A stretch of 51,282 bases of DNA from a bacterium (GTDB lineage Bacteria > Hydrothermota > UBA3072 > JAPDKE01): the NCBI GenBank assembly GCA_029258725.1, contig JAPDKE010000046.1, positions 1 to 51,282 of the forward strand. The letters run 5' to 3'. Below are positions 23,014-31,700 of this stretch, one piece after another (the first letter of the stretch is position 1; each line of letters begins with the position of its first letter). The position numbers were made by a program, and so were the translations under genes. Below the pieces are notes generated by a model. That model was given only the letters and a program-made list of their open reading frames with translations. It was not told where the DNA came from and ran no database searches.

Positions 23014-23894
23014 TACCTGTCCCTCTCAAAAAGAAATTTTGCTATCTCCACAAGAACCTTACCCTTCTTGCCAAGCCTCTCAAAGGAGTTTATCGCAAGA
23101 TGGGTGTACCTCTCTGCCCTTCTCCTTGCCCCATCAAGTCCGTAAACTGCAGGATAGGTTATCTTTCCACTTGTTGCATCCTTCTGCGTCTTTTTCCCGA
23201 CCTTCTTTTCATCCCCAACAACGTCCAGAATATCATCCACTATCTGGAATGCCATGCCCATGTATCCTCCGCCTTTCCTCAACGCCTCTATCTCCTTCTT
23301 CTTTCCTCTTCCAAGAATTCCTCCTATCTCAACCGCTGCAGAGATGAATGCTCCGGTCTTGTGAGAGTGAATGTATCTCAAAAGCCTTGGATCTGGTTCA
23401 AGTTTCTCTCCCTCTATATCCATCACCTGTCCACCTATGATTCCTGAGGTTCCTATTGCACGTGTTAAGACCTCCATTGCCTTTCTCAACACCCCGGGAG
23501 GAACGCGTGTTTTTAACATGAGTTCAAACGCAAAGGAAAAAAGGGCATCCCCTGCAAGGATTGCTATCGCCTCACCAAAAACCTTATGGGAGGTGGGCTT
23601 TCCCCTTCTCATGTCATCGTTATCTATTGCAGGGAGGTCATCGTGAATCAGGGAATAGGTATGAATCAGTTCAAGTGAACAGGCAAAAGGCATGACATCT
23701 TCTTCTTTTTTTCCGCCAACCGCCCTGTATGCGGTGAGGAGCAGAATTGGTCGCAGTCTCTTCCCCCCCGCAAATACACTGTACCTCATGGCCTTATGAA
23801 TTATGGATGGATACGCCCCTTCAGGAGGGAGGTATTTTTCAAGGTACCTGTCTATCTTTTCCTTTTCTTTTTTCAGATATTCCCTTATATCCAT
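23013..23894 (-). CDS. ispA: Polyprenyl diphosphate synthase (farnesyl/geranylgeranyl type)
   Basis: The 293-residue all-helical prenyltransferase condenses IPP with allylic diphosphates. The first aspartate-rich motif is DDLPAIDNDDMRRGKPTSHK (DDxxxxD form, typical of bacterial short-chain enzymes). The second is FQIVDDILDVVGD. GGKRLRPILLL binds diphosphate. The start is placed at ATG 23894 (MDIREYLKKEKEKIDRYL), one base after the xseB stop; a longer frame inside xseB is unlikely. The gene order xseB-ispA-dxs is a classic bacterial arrangement and strongly supports the farnesyl-diphosphate synthase call; exact chain length cannot be told from sequence alone. Confidence 0.92.
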   Translation of the reverse strand: MDIREYLKKEKEKIDRYLEKYLPPEGAYPSIIHKAMRYSVFAGGKRLRPILLLTAYRAVGGKKEEDVMPFACSLELIHTYSLIHDDLPAIDNDDMRRGKPTSHKVFGEAIAILAGDALFSFAFELMLKTRVPPGVLRKAMEVLTRAIGTSGIIGGQVMDIEGEKLEPDPRLLRYIHSHKTGAFISAAVEIGGILGRGKKKEIEALRKGGGYMGMAFQIVDDILDVVGDEKKVGKKTQKDATSGKITYPAVYGLDGARRRAERYTHLAINSFERLGKKGKVLVEIAKFLFERDR

Positions 23895-23895
23895 A

Positions 23896-24138
23896 TCAGA
23901 AGGGAAGTTCTCCTTCCTCTCGCTCTTCAAGTTCCACGGGCTTTGTCTCAAATATCCCCTCTCCCCGCTTTATCAGTTCCTTCACGCGCTCCTCCGCCCG
24001 CGTGAGGGTCTCTTTCAGGTCCTTTACCAGTTTTATTCCCTCCTCAAACAGACTTATCGCCTCCTCAAGAGGTGTATCCTCACTCTCGAGGAGATGCACT
24101 ATCTCCTCAAGTCTCTTTATCGCCCTTTCAAAGTCCAT
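23896..24138 (-). CDS. xseB: Exodeoxyribonuclease VII small subunit
   Basis: XseB is the small helical subunit that caps the XseA nuclease. I start it at ATG 24138 (MDFERAIKRLEEIVHLLESEDTPLEEAISLFEEGIKLVKDL...), giving 80 residues, the family's usual length. The pattern F-E-x-x-x-x-x-L-E-x-I-V-x-x-L-E, P-L-E-E-A-I-x-x-F-E-E-G is diagnostic. This ATG lies 6 nt behind a consensus -10 with no ribosome site, so the mRNA is probably leaderless; a frame extending further upstream would include the promoter. xseA is not in the window. It is the first gene of the minus-strand envelope operon. Confidence 0.9.
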   Translation of the reverse strand: MDFERAIKRLEEIVHLLESEDTPLEEAISLFEEGIKLVKDLKETLTRAEERVKELIKRGEGIFETKPVELEEREEGELPF

Positions 24139-24144
24139 GGGTAA

Positions 24145-24173
24145 AGGATAGTAAAAGTTTTCCATTTTGTCAA
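24145..24173 (-). promoter_or_regulatory. Sigma-70-type promoter of the xseB-ispA-dxs-lpxC operon (leaderless)
   Basis: On the minus strand TTGACA (24173-24168), 17-nt spacer, TATCCT (24150-24145); the xseB ATG follows after 6 nt. The -35 is 18 nt from the -35 of the divergent polX promoter, so the two promoters are back to back. Confidence 0.78.
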
Positions 24174-24191
24174 TGGATGCCCGTCCACTCC

Positions 24192-24220
24192 TTGACACAC
24201 AGAAAGGGCGCTGTTAAAAT
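24192..24220 (+). promoter_or_regulatory. Sigma-70-type promoter of the polX-murA-nadB operon (leaderless)
   Basis: TTGACA at 24192-24197, 17-nt spacer, TAAAAT at 24215-24220. The polX ATG is at 24227, 6 nt downstream, with no ribosome site. Confidence 0.8.
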
Positions 24221-24226
24221 ATAGAC

Positions 24227-25942
24227 ATGAAGAACCTGGAAATTGCAAGGCTGCTTGATGAACTTGCAGATGCACTTGAGTTCCACGGGGAGAACCCCTT
24301 TAAGGTGAGTGCATACCGGAGGGCGGCAAAAATTTTAAGGGATTTCACCGAGGATATTGAGGTATACGCAAAGGAGGGAAGACTCCGGGAAATTCCAGGA
24401 ATAGGGGAGGGGATTGCAAAGAAGATAAAGGAATACCTGGAGACAGGAAAGATAACGAAACACAAGGAGGTCATATCAAAAACACCGAGGGAAATTCTTG
24501 AACTCCTGAAAATTCCATCCCTGGGACCAAAAACCCTTAAACTTGCACATGATAAACTCGGGGTTAAGAATCTTGATGACCTCAAGCGTGTTATAGAGGA
24601 TGGTTCACTTGCACGCCTCCCGGGAATGGGACCCAAGAAGGTTGAGAATACAAAGAAGGGAATAGAACTCTACGAGGGATTTACGGGTGAGGAAAAGAGG
24701 TGGCAACTGGGGCTTGTTATACCGGTCGTCACATCCCTTGTTGAGGAGATTAAGAAATTTCCGGGGGTTAAAAAGGTTGTCCCAGCAGGTTCATATCGCA
24801 GGATGAAGGAAACTGTCGGGGATATTGATATTCTCTGCATAGGAGAACCCGGAGGGGAGATAATCAAAAAATTCACAGAACTTCCCGTGGTTGAGCGTGT
24901 TCTTGCATGTGGTGAGACAAAGGGCTCCATAATAGAAAAAAGCCTAAAAATCCAGATAGACCTGAGGGTTGTTCCTGAACGCTCCTTTGGTGCTGCACTC
25001 CAGTACTTCACGGGGTCAAAGGCACACAACATCAAACTCCGCACCTTGGCAAAGGGAAAGGGATACAAGATAAGCGAATATGGTGTATTTAAGGGAGAGA
25101 AATACATAGCAGGAGAGACGGAGGAGGATGTCTATGCCGTGTTTGGTCTGCCCTGGATACCACCTGAGTTGAGAGAAGACAGGGGGGAGATAGAACTTGC
25201 ACTTGAGGGTAAACTTCCAAGACTGGTTGAATATGACGAAATAAAAGGAGACTTTCATATACATTCAAAATATTCGGATGGTGCAAATACAATTGAGGAG
25301 ATAGCCAAAAAGGCGGAGGAAATGGGGCTTGAATACATAGCAATATGCGACCACTCCAGGTCCCTCAAATATGCAGGAGGGCTTGATATAGACACACTCA
25401 AAAGAAGAAACGAGGAGATTGACAGACTCAACGAGAAATTCAAAATAAAAATTCTCAAGGGAATGGAGGTTGATATATTGCAGGACGGCTCCCTTGACTA
25501 TCCTGACCCGGTCCTTGAGGAACTTGATGTTGTTATTGCCGCGATACACATGGGATTTAAAAAGAATGTTACAGAAAGAATCCTTGCAGCAATGGAAAAC
25601 CCACTCGTTGACATAATAGCGCATCCAACGGGGCGTCTCATATCGGGAAGGGAGGGGTATGATGTTGACCTGGAAAAAATAATGGAGCGTGCAAGGGAAC
25701 TCGGTGTTGCCCTTGAGATAAACGCATACTTTGACCGACTTGACCTTGATGAACACAATTCAAGAAAGGCAAAGGAACTCGGAATAAAACTTGCAATAGG
25801 AACCGATGCACACAATATTGGGATGCTTCAGTATCTGAGACTCGGTGTTGGAATTGCAAGAAGGGCATGGCTCTCTCCCTCTGATCTGCTCAACACCCTT
25901 TCCTGGAAGGAGTACTTAAAGAAAAGAAGGAGAAATGGATAA
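24227..25942 (+). CDS. polX: DNA polymerase/3'-5' exonuclease PolX
   Basis: The 571-residue protein has the bacterial PolX layout. Residues ~1-130 carry helix-hairpin-helix segments ([57 protein letters not shown]). Residues ~140-315 are the nucleotidyltransferase core, with [17 protein letters not shown] supplying the catalytic aspartates (D-I-D) and [27 protein letters not shown] following. Residues ~340-570 are a PHP phosphoesterase domain ([41 protein letters not shown]). It would act in gap-filling base-excision repair with its own exonuclease. The start lies at the predicted transcription start. It overlaps murA by 8 nt. Confidence 0.95.
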   Translation: MKNLEIARLLDELADALEFHGENPFKVSAYRRAAKILRDFTEDIEVYAKEGRLREIPGIGEGIAKKIKEYLETGKITKHKEVISKTPREILELLKIPSLGPKTLKLAHDKLGVKNLDDLKRVIEDGSLARLPGMGPKKVENTKKGIELYEGFTGEEKRWQLGLVIPVVTSLVEEIKKFPGVKKVVPAGSYRRMKETVGDIDILCIGEPGGEIIKKFTELPVVERVLACGETKGSIIEKSLKIQIDLRVVPERSFGAALQYFTGSKAHNIKLRTLAKGKGYKISEYGVFKGEKYIAGETEEDVYAVFGLPWIPPELREDRGEIELALEGKLPRLVEYDEIKGDFHIHSKYSDGANTIEEIAKKAEEMGLEYIAICDHSRSLKYAGGLDIDTLKRRNEEIDRLNEKFKIKILKGMEVDILQDGSLDYPDPVLEELDVVIAAIHMGFKKNVTERILAAMENPLVDIIAHPTGRLISGREGYDVDLEKIMERARELGVALEINAYFDRLDLDEHNSRKAKELGIKLAIGTDAHNIGMLQYLRLGVGIARRAWLSPSDLLNTLSWKEYLKKRRRNG

Positions 25943-27197
25943 GTTTGTTATTGAAGGAGGGGTTCCCCTCTGCGGAGAAGTTGAGGTAAACGGAGCAAAG
26001 AACGCAGTTCTTCCCATAATGGCTGCAACTTTACTTGCACATGATGTATTCACGATAAAAAATATCCCCCTTGTAAGGGATGTTTACACGATGAAGAAGG
26101 TTCTTGAAGTCCTGGGGTGCAGGATTGAGATAGATGAGTCCGGGCATGTGATGATAATAGATACAAGAGAGAGAAAGGGCTGGGAGGCCCCCTATGAACT
26201 CGTGAAACAGATGAGGGCGAGTTATTATGTCCTCGGGTCTTTAATGGGAAAGGATAAAAGGGCAAGGGTCTCACTTCCCGGAGGATGTGCGATAGGGGCA
26301 AGACCCGTTGACCTGCACATAAAGGGATTGAGAAGCCTTGGTGCGCGTGTTTCGGTGGTTCACGGATACATTGAGGCAGAGGCGGAAAAACTGAAGGGAA
26401 CGAAGATTATCCTTCTTGGAAGAAAGGGGCCATCGGTTGGTGCAACCATAAACACCATGATGGCCGCATCCCTTGCTGAGGGAGAGACGGTAATAGAGGG
26501 TGCTGCACTTGAGCCTGAGGTTGCATGCGTTGCGGAGTTCATAAATAAGATGGGAGGAAAAGTGGAAAATGCAGGGACACCGGTTATAAAGATAAAGGGG
26601 GTGAAAGAATTACATGGATGCGAGTTTGAGGTCATTCCTGACAGAATTGAAGGGGGAACGTATCTTGTGTGCGGTGCAATGACGGGAGAGATTCTCATTA
26701 AAAATGTCATTCCCGAACATATGAGGGCGGTGATAGAGAAGGTGAAGGAGGCAGGAGCAGAGGTGGAGGAGGGGGAAGACTGGCTGAGGGTGAAAAAGAG
26801 GGAACTGAGGGGAACGGATGTTGATGTTGCCCCCTATCCCGGATTTCCAACCGACATGCAGGCACAGTTCATGGCAGCAATGACCATTGCCGAGGGGCGG
26901 TCAGTTATTACCGAAACCATTTTTGAAAACAGATTCTTACACGTTCCAGAACTCATGCGAATGGGTGCTGATATAAAGATTGAGGGACCGAGTGCCGTTG
27001 TGAGTGGAGTTCCATCTCTTTCCGGGGCCCCTGTCATGGCATCCGACCTCAGGGCATCAGCGGCCCTGGTTCTTGCAGGGCTTGTCGCAGAGGGGAGAAC
27101 AGAGGTTCACAGGGTTTATCATATTGACAGGGGATATGAGCGAATTGTTGAAAAACTCCAGTCACTGGGTGCAAGGATATGGAGGGAGAGAGAATAG
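25935..27197 (+). CDS. murA: UDP-N-acetylglucosamine 1-carboxyvinyltransferase
   Basis: MurA transfers enolpyruvate from PEP to UDP-GlcNAc, the first committed step of peptidoglycan synthesis. The 420-residue protein starts with [18 protein letters not shown], which carries the conserved K-N pair. The catalytic cysteine lies in [19 protein letters not shown], so it is the fosfomycin-sensitive Cys type rather than the Asp type. [18 protein letters not shown] and [17 protein letters not shown] are also standard. Length is normal. It overlaps polX by 8 nt and nadB by 19 nt. A single copy is visible. Confidence 0.97.
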   Translation: MDKFVIEGGVPLCGEVEVNGAKNAVLPIMAATLLAHDVFTIKNIPLVRDVYTMKKVLEVLGCRIEIDESGHVMIIDTRERKGWEAPYELVKQMRASYYVLGSLMGKDKRARVSLPGGCAIGARPVDLHIKGLRSLGARVSVVHGYIEAEAEKLKGTKIILLGRKGPSVGATINTMMAASLAEGETVIEGAALEPEVACVAEFINKMGGKVENAGTPVIKIKGVKELHGCEFEVIPDRIEGGTYLVCGAMTGEILIKNVIPEHMRAVIEKVKEAGAEVEEGEDWLRVKKRELRGTDVDVAPYPGFPTDMQAQFMAAMTIAEGRSVITETIFENRFLHVPELMRMGADIKIEGPSAVVSGVPSLSGAPVMASDLRASAALVLAGLVAEGRTEVHRVYHIDRGYERIVEKLQSLGARIWRERE

Positions 27198-28756
27198 AGG
27201 GAGATTTCCTTGTCATAGGTTCAGGACTTGCGGGTCTGAATTTTGCCCTGCGGGTTGCGGATGCAGGGAAGGTTCTGGTCATAACAAAGAAGGAGAGGTC
27301 TGAGACAAATACAAATTACGCACAGGCGGGGATTGCTGCTGCAATAGGGGAGGACGATTCTCCTTCAATCCATTTTCAGGATACAGTGCGTGCTGGTTGC
27401 GGAATATCCAATGAGGAGGCGGTGAGAATAATGGTTGAGGAGGGTCCTTCCTTAGTAATGAGGCTTGTGGAACTCGGGGTTGAATTTACAAAAAAGAAAC
27501 TGCCTGATGGAAGGGAAGTATGGGACCTGTGGAAGGAGGGAGGGCATTCAAGAAGAAGGATACTTCACGCAGGAGATTTTACAGGGCAGCATATAGAAAG
27601 GGTTCTCATAGAGCGGGCAAAGGAGAAAGAAAACATAAAGGTATTTGAGGATTTCATTGCCGTTGAACTCATAGTGGAGGATGGAAGGTGTCTCGGGGCA
27701 TGGGTGTTTGACGAGAAAAGGAGGAAAATAATTCCCTTCATTGCAAGGGTTGTTTTTCTTGCAACAGGAGGGGGTGCACAGGTTTATCTTCACTCAACCA
27801 ATCCTTCCATTGCAACGGGAGACGGGATAAGCATCGCATGGAGGGCAGGAGCCCTCATTGCAAACCTTGAGTTTGTTCAGTTTCATCCAACAAGTGTTTA
27901 TTCAAGAGAAAAAAGGGAGAGGAATTTTCTCATAAGTGAGGCAGTGAGGGGTGAGGGGGCGGTTCTTTTGAATCTTTCAGGAGAGCGGTTCATGGAGAAG
28001 TATGATGAAAGAAAAGAACTTGCTCCCAGGGATGTTGTTGCAAGGGCTATTGATAAGGAATTGAAGGAAAGGGGAGAGGAGTATGTTCTGCTTGACCTTT
28101 CTCCCGTAGGAGAAAAGAAGATAAAGGAGAAATTTCCGAACATATACCGGCACCTGCTTGAAAATTACGGGATAGACATAACCAGAAATCCCATTCCTGT
28201 TGTCCCTGCTGCCCATTATCTCTGTGGTGGGGTTAAAACTGATGTGAATGGAAGGACATCAATAAGAGGGCTTTATGCGGCAGGAGAGGTTGCATGCACC
28301 GGGGTTCATGGGGCAAACAGGCTTGCATCCAACTCCCTGCTTGAGGCTCTTGTTTTCTCCGATAGGGCGGCAAGGGATGCCCTTGAATTTGATGAACCCG
28401 TTCCCCTTGGTTTGAGGTTGAGATTCAGGGAGGGAAAGGAAAGTATAGAGAGAATAGTTCTTGTTCACATGAGGGAGAGGATAAAAAAGACGATGTGTGA
28501 CCTTGTGGGTATTGTGAGAAACGATTACAGGTTATCAAGGGCACTGAGAATACTCAGATTGCTCAATGAGGAAATCTCAGAGATGTTTTCAAGGGTTCCT
28601 GTATCAAGGGATACAATAGAATTGAGGAGTCTTTCGGACCTTGCATATCTCATAACCCTGTGTGCCTCAATGAGGAAGGAATCAAGGGGCCTTCATTACA
28701 ACACTGACCATCCAGAACCCAGGAAAGAATGGGAAAGGGAGACGGTGATAGGATAG
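27179..28756 (+). CDS. nadB: L-aspartate oxidase
   Basis: NadB oxidises aspartate to iminoaspartate using FAD, the first step of de novo NAD synthesis. The 525-residue protein opens with the FAD-binding [15 protein letters not shown]. It has the flavoprotein motif [67 protein letters not shown], and the C-terminal [51 protein letters not shown]. The HSRRR and NSL segments are more typical of NadB than of succinate dehydrogenase. nadA and nadC are not seen in the window. It overlaps murA by 19 nt and lies 10 nt before the macroglobulin gene. Confidence 0.94.
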   Translation: MEGERIEGDFLVIGSGLAGLNFALRVADAGKVLVITKKERSETNTNYAQAGIAAAIGEDDSPSIHFQDTVRAGCGISNEEAVRIMVEEGPSLVMRLVELGVEFTKKKLPDGREVWDLWKEGGHSRRRILHAGDFTGQHIERVLIERAKEKENIKVFEDFIAVELIVEDGRCLGAWVFDEKRRKIIPFIARVVFLATGGGAQVYLHSTNPSIATGDGISIAWRAGALIANLEFVQFHPTSVYSREKRERNFLISEAVRGEGAVLLNLSGERFMEKYDERKELAPRDVVARAIDKELKERGEEYVLLDLSPVGEKKIKEKFPNIYRHLLENYGIDITRNPIPVVPAAHYLCGGVKTDVNGRTSIRGLYAAGEVACTGVHGANRLASNSLLEALVFSDRAARDALEFDEPVPLGLRLRFREGKESIERIVLVHMRERIKKTMCDLVGIVRNDYRLSRALRILRLLNEEISEMFSRVPVSRDTIELRSLSDLAYLITLCASMRKESRGLHYNTDHPEPRKEWERETVIG

Positions 28757-28766
28757 GGGGTGGGAT

Positions 28767-31700
28767 ATGTTTCTCTTTATTGTTGCAGGTCCTTATATTA
28801 TCTCTCTTTCCCCACTCGGGGAGGTAAGGGATAAAAAGCCCCTGATAAGTGTTACTTTCAGTGAGCCCGCTGTTCCACTGGATGTGGTGGAGAGAGAGAT
28901 TGAGAATCCCTTCATTATCCTTCCTCCAGTTCCCGGGCGTGCAAGATGGATGGGAACCAGAACCCTGGTTTTTATCCCGGATACCACCCTCACACCTGCA
29001 ACAAGATACACAGTGATACTCAATCATGAGAAAATAAAGGGATTGAAAAGGGATACATCATGGACATTTGAGACCGAAAGACCGGAGGTCCGGAGGAGTA
29101 TCCCAGCAGATGGAAGCCAGTGGGTTTCTGTAAGATGCACACTTTACGTTGAATTCAACCTTCCGGTTGAACCATCCCGGGTTGCGGAATTTATAAAACT
29201 GTATGCAACCCCTGGATGTCCATCCCGCAATAAATATGTGGATATACCGGAAAAAAGGGGAAGAAAGAGAGAGATATTCTTCTCCCTGAGAAACCCTGAG
29301 GGTCCGGAAAGGAAAAGGTGGAAAGACCCTGAGAGGGTTCTTGTGATAATTCCCGAGGATACTTTTCCTGTTGAATCAGAGATTGAATTGACACTTCTTT
29401 CCGGACTTCCGGCAAAGTTTGGAGAACTGGGGATGGATAAGAAGAGAAGTATAAAATTCAGGACCTACAACCATTTCCGGATTTTGGGTCATTCTCAGGT
29501 TATCCGTCCAGAAGAGGCTCTCTTCATCTCTTTTTCAAATCCGGTTGATGTAAAAAGGGCAAAGAACCACATAGAAATCACACCCCCTGTTGAATTTACT
29601 CCAGGTGGATACCCCACCAGGCTCATGCTCTCCGGAAATTTCCTCCCGAAGCATACCTATCATGTGAACGTAAAACCAGGGCTTCCTGACAGGTGGGGGC
29701 ATCCACTTAAGAATGGGATTGAGTTTGATTTTACGGTTCTTGAATATACTCCCACCATTAACCTGAGGGAGGGAATATGGGTCACGGATAAGCCATTCTT
29801 TCCTGTGAGTGTGAAAAATATCAGGGAACTTGAGGTGTTCTATTCCCTTGTCAGTCCCTACCGGATACCCGGAAAATACACCTTCCGGAGGTTCAGATTT
29901 AAGGACATTCCATATGAGGTAAGGGACACCGTGGGTAAGGAGATAATAAAGATTAAACTCCCTGAAAGCCAGAAGAAGGATACTGTGCTTGATTTGAGAA
30001 AATTTCTTGGGAAAAGAAAGGGGGGACTGGTTCTCATTGAGACAGAAAAGCCCCAGAAGAGGAGGGCTCTCCTTCAGATAAGGGACTTCAACCTGTGCTG
30101 GGGGGAGGGAGTTTGGGGCTCCTGGGTATGGATTACCCGCATGAAGGATGGTTCACCGGTGCCCGGTGTGGATGTTTCTCTCTTTGCCCGGAATGGGAGA
30201 GTGATGAGAAGGGAGAAAACAGACTCTTCAGGTTTTGCAATCCTTCCCCGTGGTGGAGACTACCTTGTTGCGGAGAAAAATACCCATGCGGGAATTCTTG
30301 AAAGAAACGGGTTTGGAAGAAGGCTTTATGCAGGAGTTTCAGGATTTTCTGTAAGAAGGTATAAGCAAGAAAAAATTTATGTTTTTACGGATAGAACGCT
30401 TTACCGTCCTGGAGAAAAAGTGCACCTGAAGGGCGTTGTGAGAAAGTTTTCGGAAAAAGGAATTGAAACTCCCGTGAGGGAGAAAATAAGAATAGAGATT
30501 AAGGGACCTGATAGGAAGAAGGTCTTTGAGGGGAAAAAGAGGTTGAATTCTTATGGTTCCTTTTACTTTGAGATTTCCCTTCCACGGGATGCAAAGACCG
30601 GGGTTTATTCAGGGAGGGTGGAGGCACCGGAGGGATGGGGCTGGTTTTACTTCCGTGTGGAGGAGTATCATCCAAAAAAGGCAGAAGTTGAGATAATTCT
30701 TCCGTCCGATACCCTTATGGAGGGTGATACATGTACATTTTTGGTAAAAGCAGAGTATCTCACAGGAGAACCCGTGAGGGGGGCAGGAGTTGAGTGGAAA
30801 ATATATTCAAAATTTTCCTTCAAACCACCTCCTGAATTCAGGATTTATAAGTTTCCTTCAGGATACTGGAAGGAGGAGGTAATAGCGTCAGGGAAAGGGG
30901 TTATGGACAGTTCAGGTCAGTTTACTGCACATGTGTTCCTGAATCCACCCGCCTGGACTGTCCCGGGAAGGTTAAGGATAGATGTTGTGGTTCACCTTCC
31001 TGAAGGAAGGGATGTTCATCAGGAAAGAAGGGGTTTTCTTGCACCCCGGTCTCCAATTCCGGGGATATGGATACCCAATGCTGCCTGGGAGGTGGGAGAT
31101 ACGGTATGGGGGTTAATTGTTGTCCTTGATTCAGGGGGGAATCCGGTAAAGGGAAGGGAAGCAGAGGTTACCGTATGGAGAAGGAGAGGGAAAGAAAAGA
31201 TAAAACTGAAGGAGATGAGGATACTTACGGATACAATCCCGGTAAGGATGGAATTTGTTCCTGAGGAGAGGGGGAGTTATCTTGTAACCCTTGTTGTGGC
31301 GGGTGATACCGTAAAAAGGTCATTTTATGTTCACACAAAAGGGAGATACCATAAAGTCCACCTTATCCCTCTTTCGGAAGAATGTTCTCCAGGAGATACC
31401 GCGTGTTTTTATCTCTACTTCCCCTTCAAGACCTCCACATGCCTCCTTATTTTTGAAGGAAGAGAACTTTACTGGAGTAAGGTTATAAAGTGTGGCAGAA
31501 GACATGTTTTGAAAATACCGGTTGAAGAGGAACATGCTCCGGGGATATGGATAAGTGCGGTTTCTGTTACCCGGAACTCAAGGGTGGGATATGGAGCCTC
31601 AAGGATAAGGGTGAGACCCGTATCCAGATATCTCTCCTGTAAGATACTTCCCTCCAGGGAGAACTTTTATCCCGGAGAAAGGGCTCAGGTGGAGGTGGAG

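Noticed and set aside
22778-23347. Long plus-strand frame (189 aa) antisense to DUF212 and the prenyl synthase
   Set aside because: It is Ser/Pro/Leu-rich shadow sequence opposite well-conserved genes, with no ribosome site.
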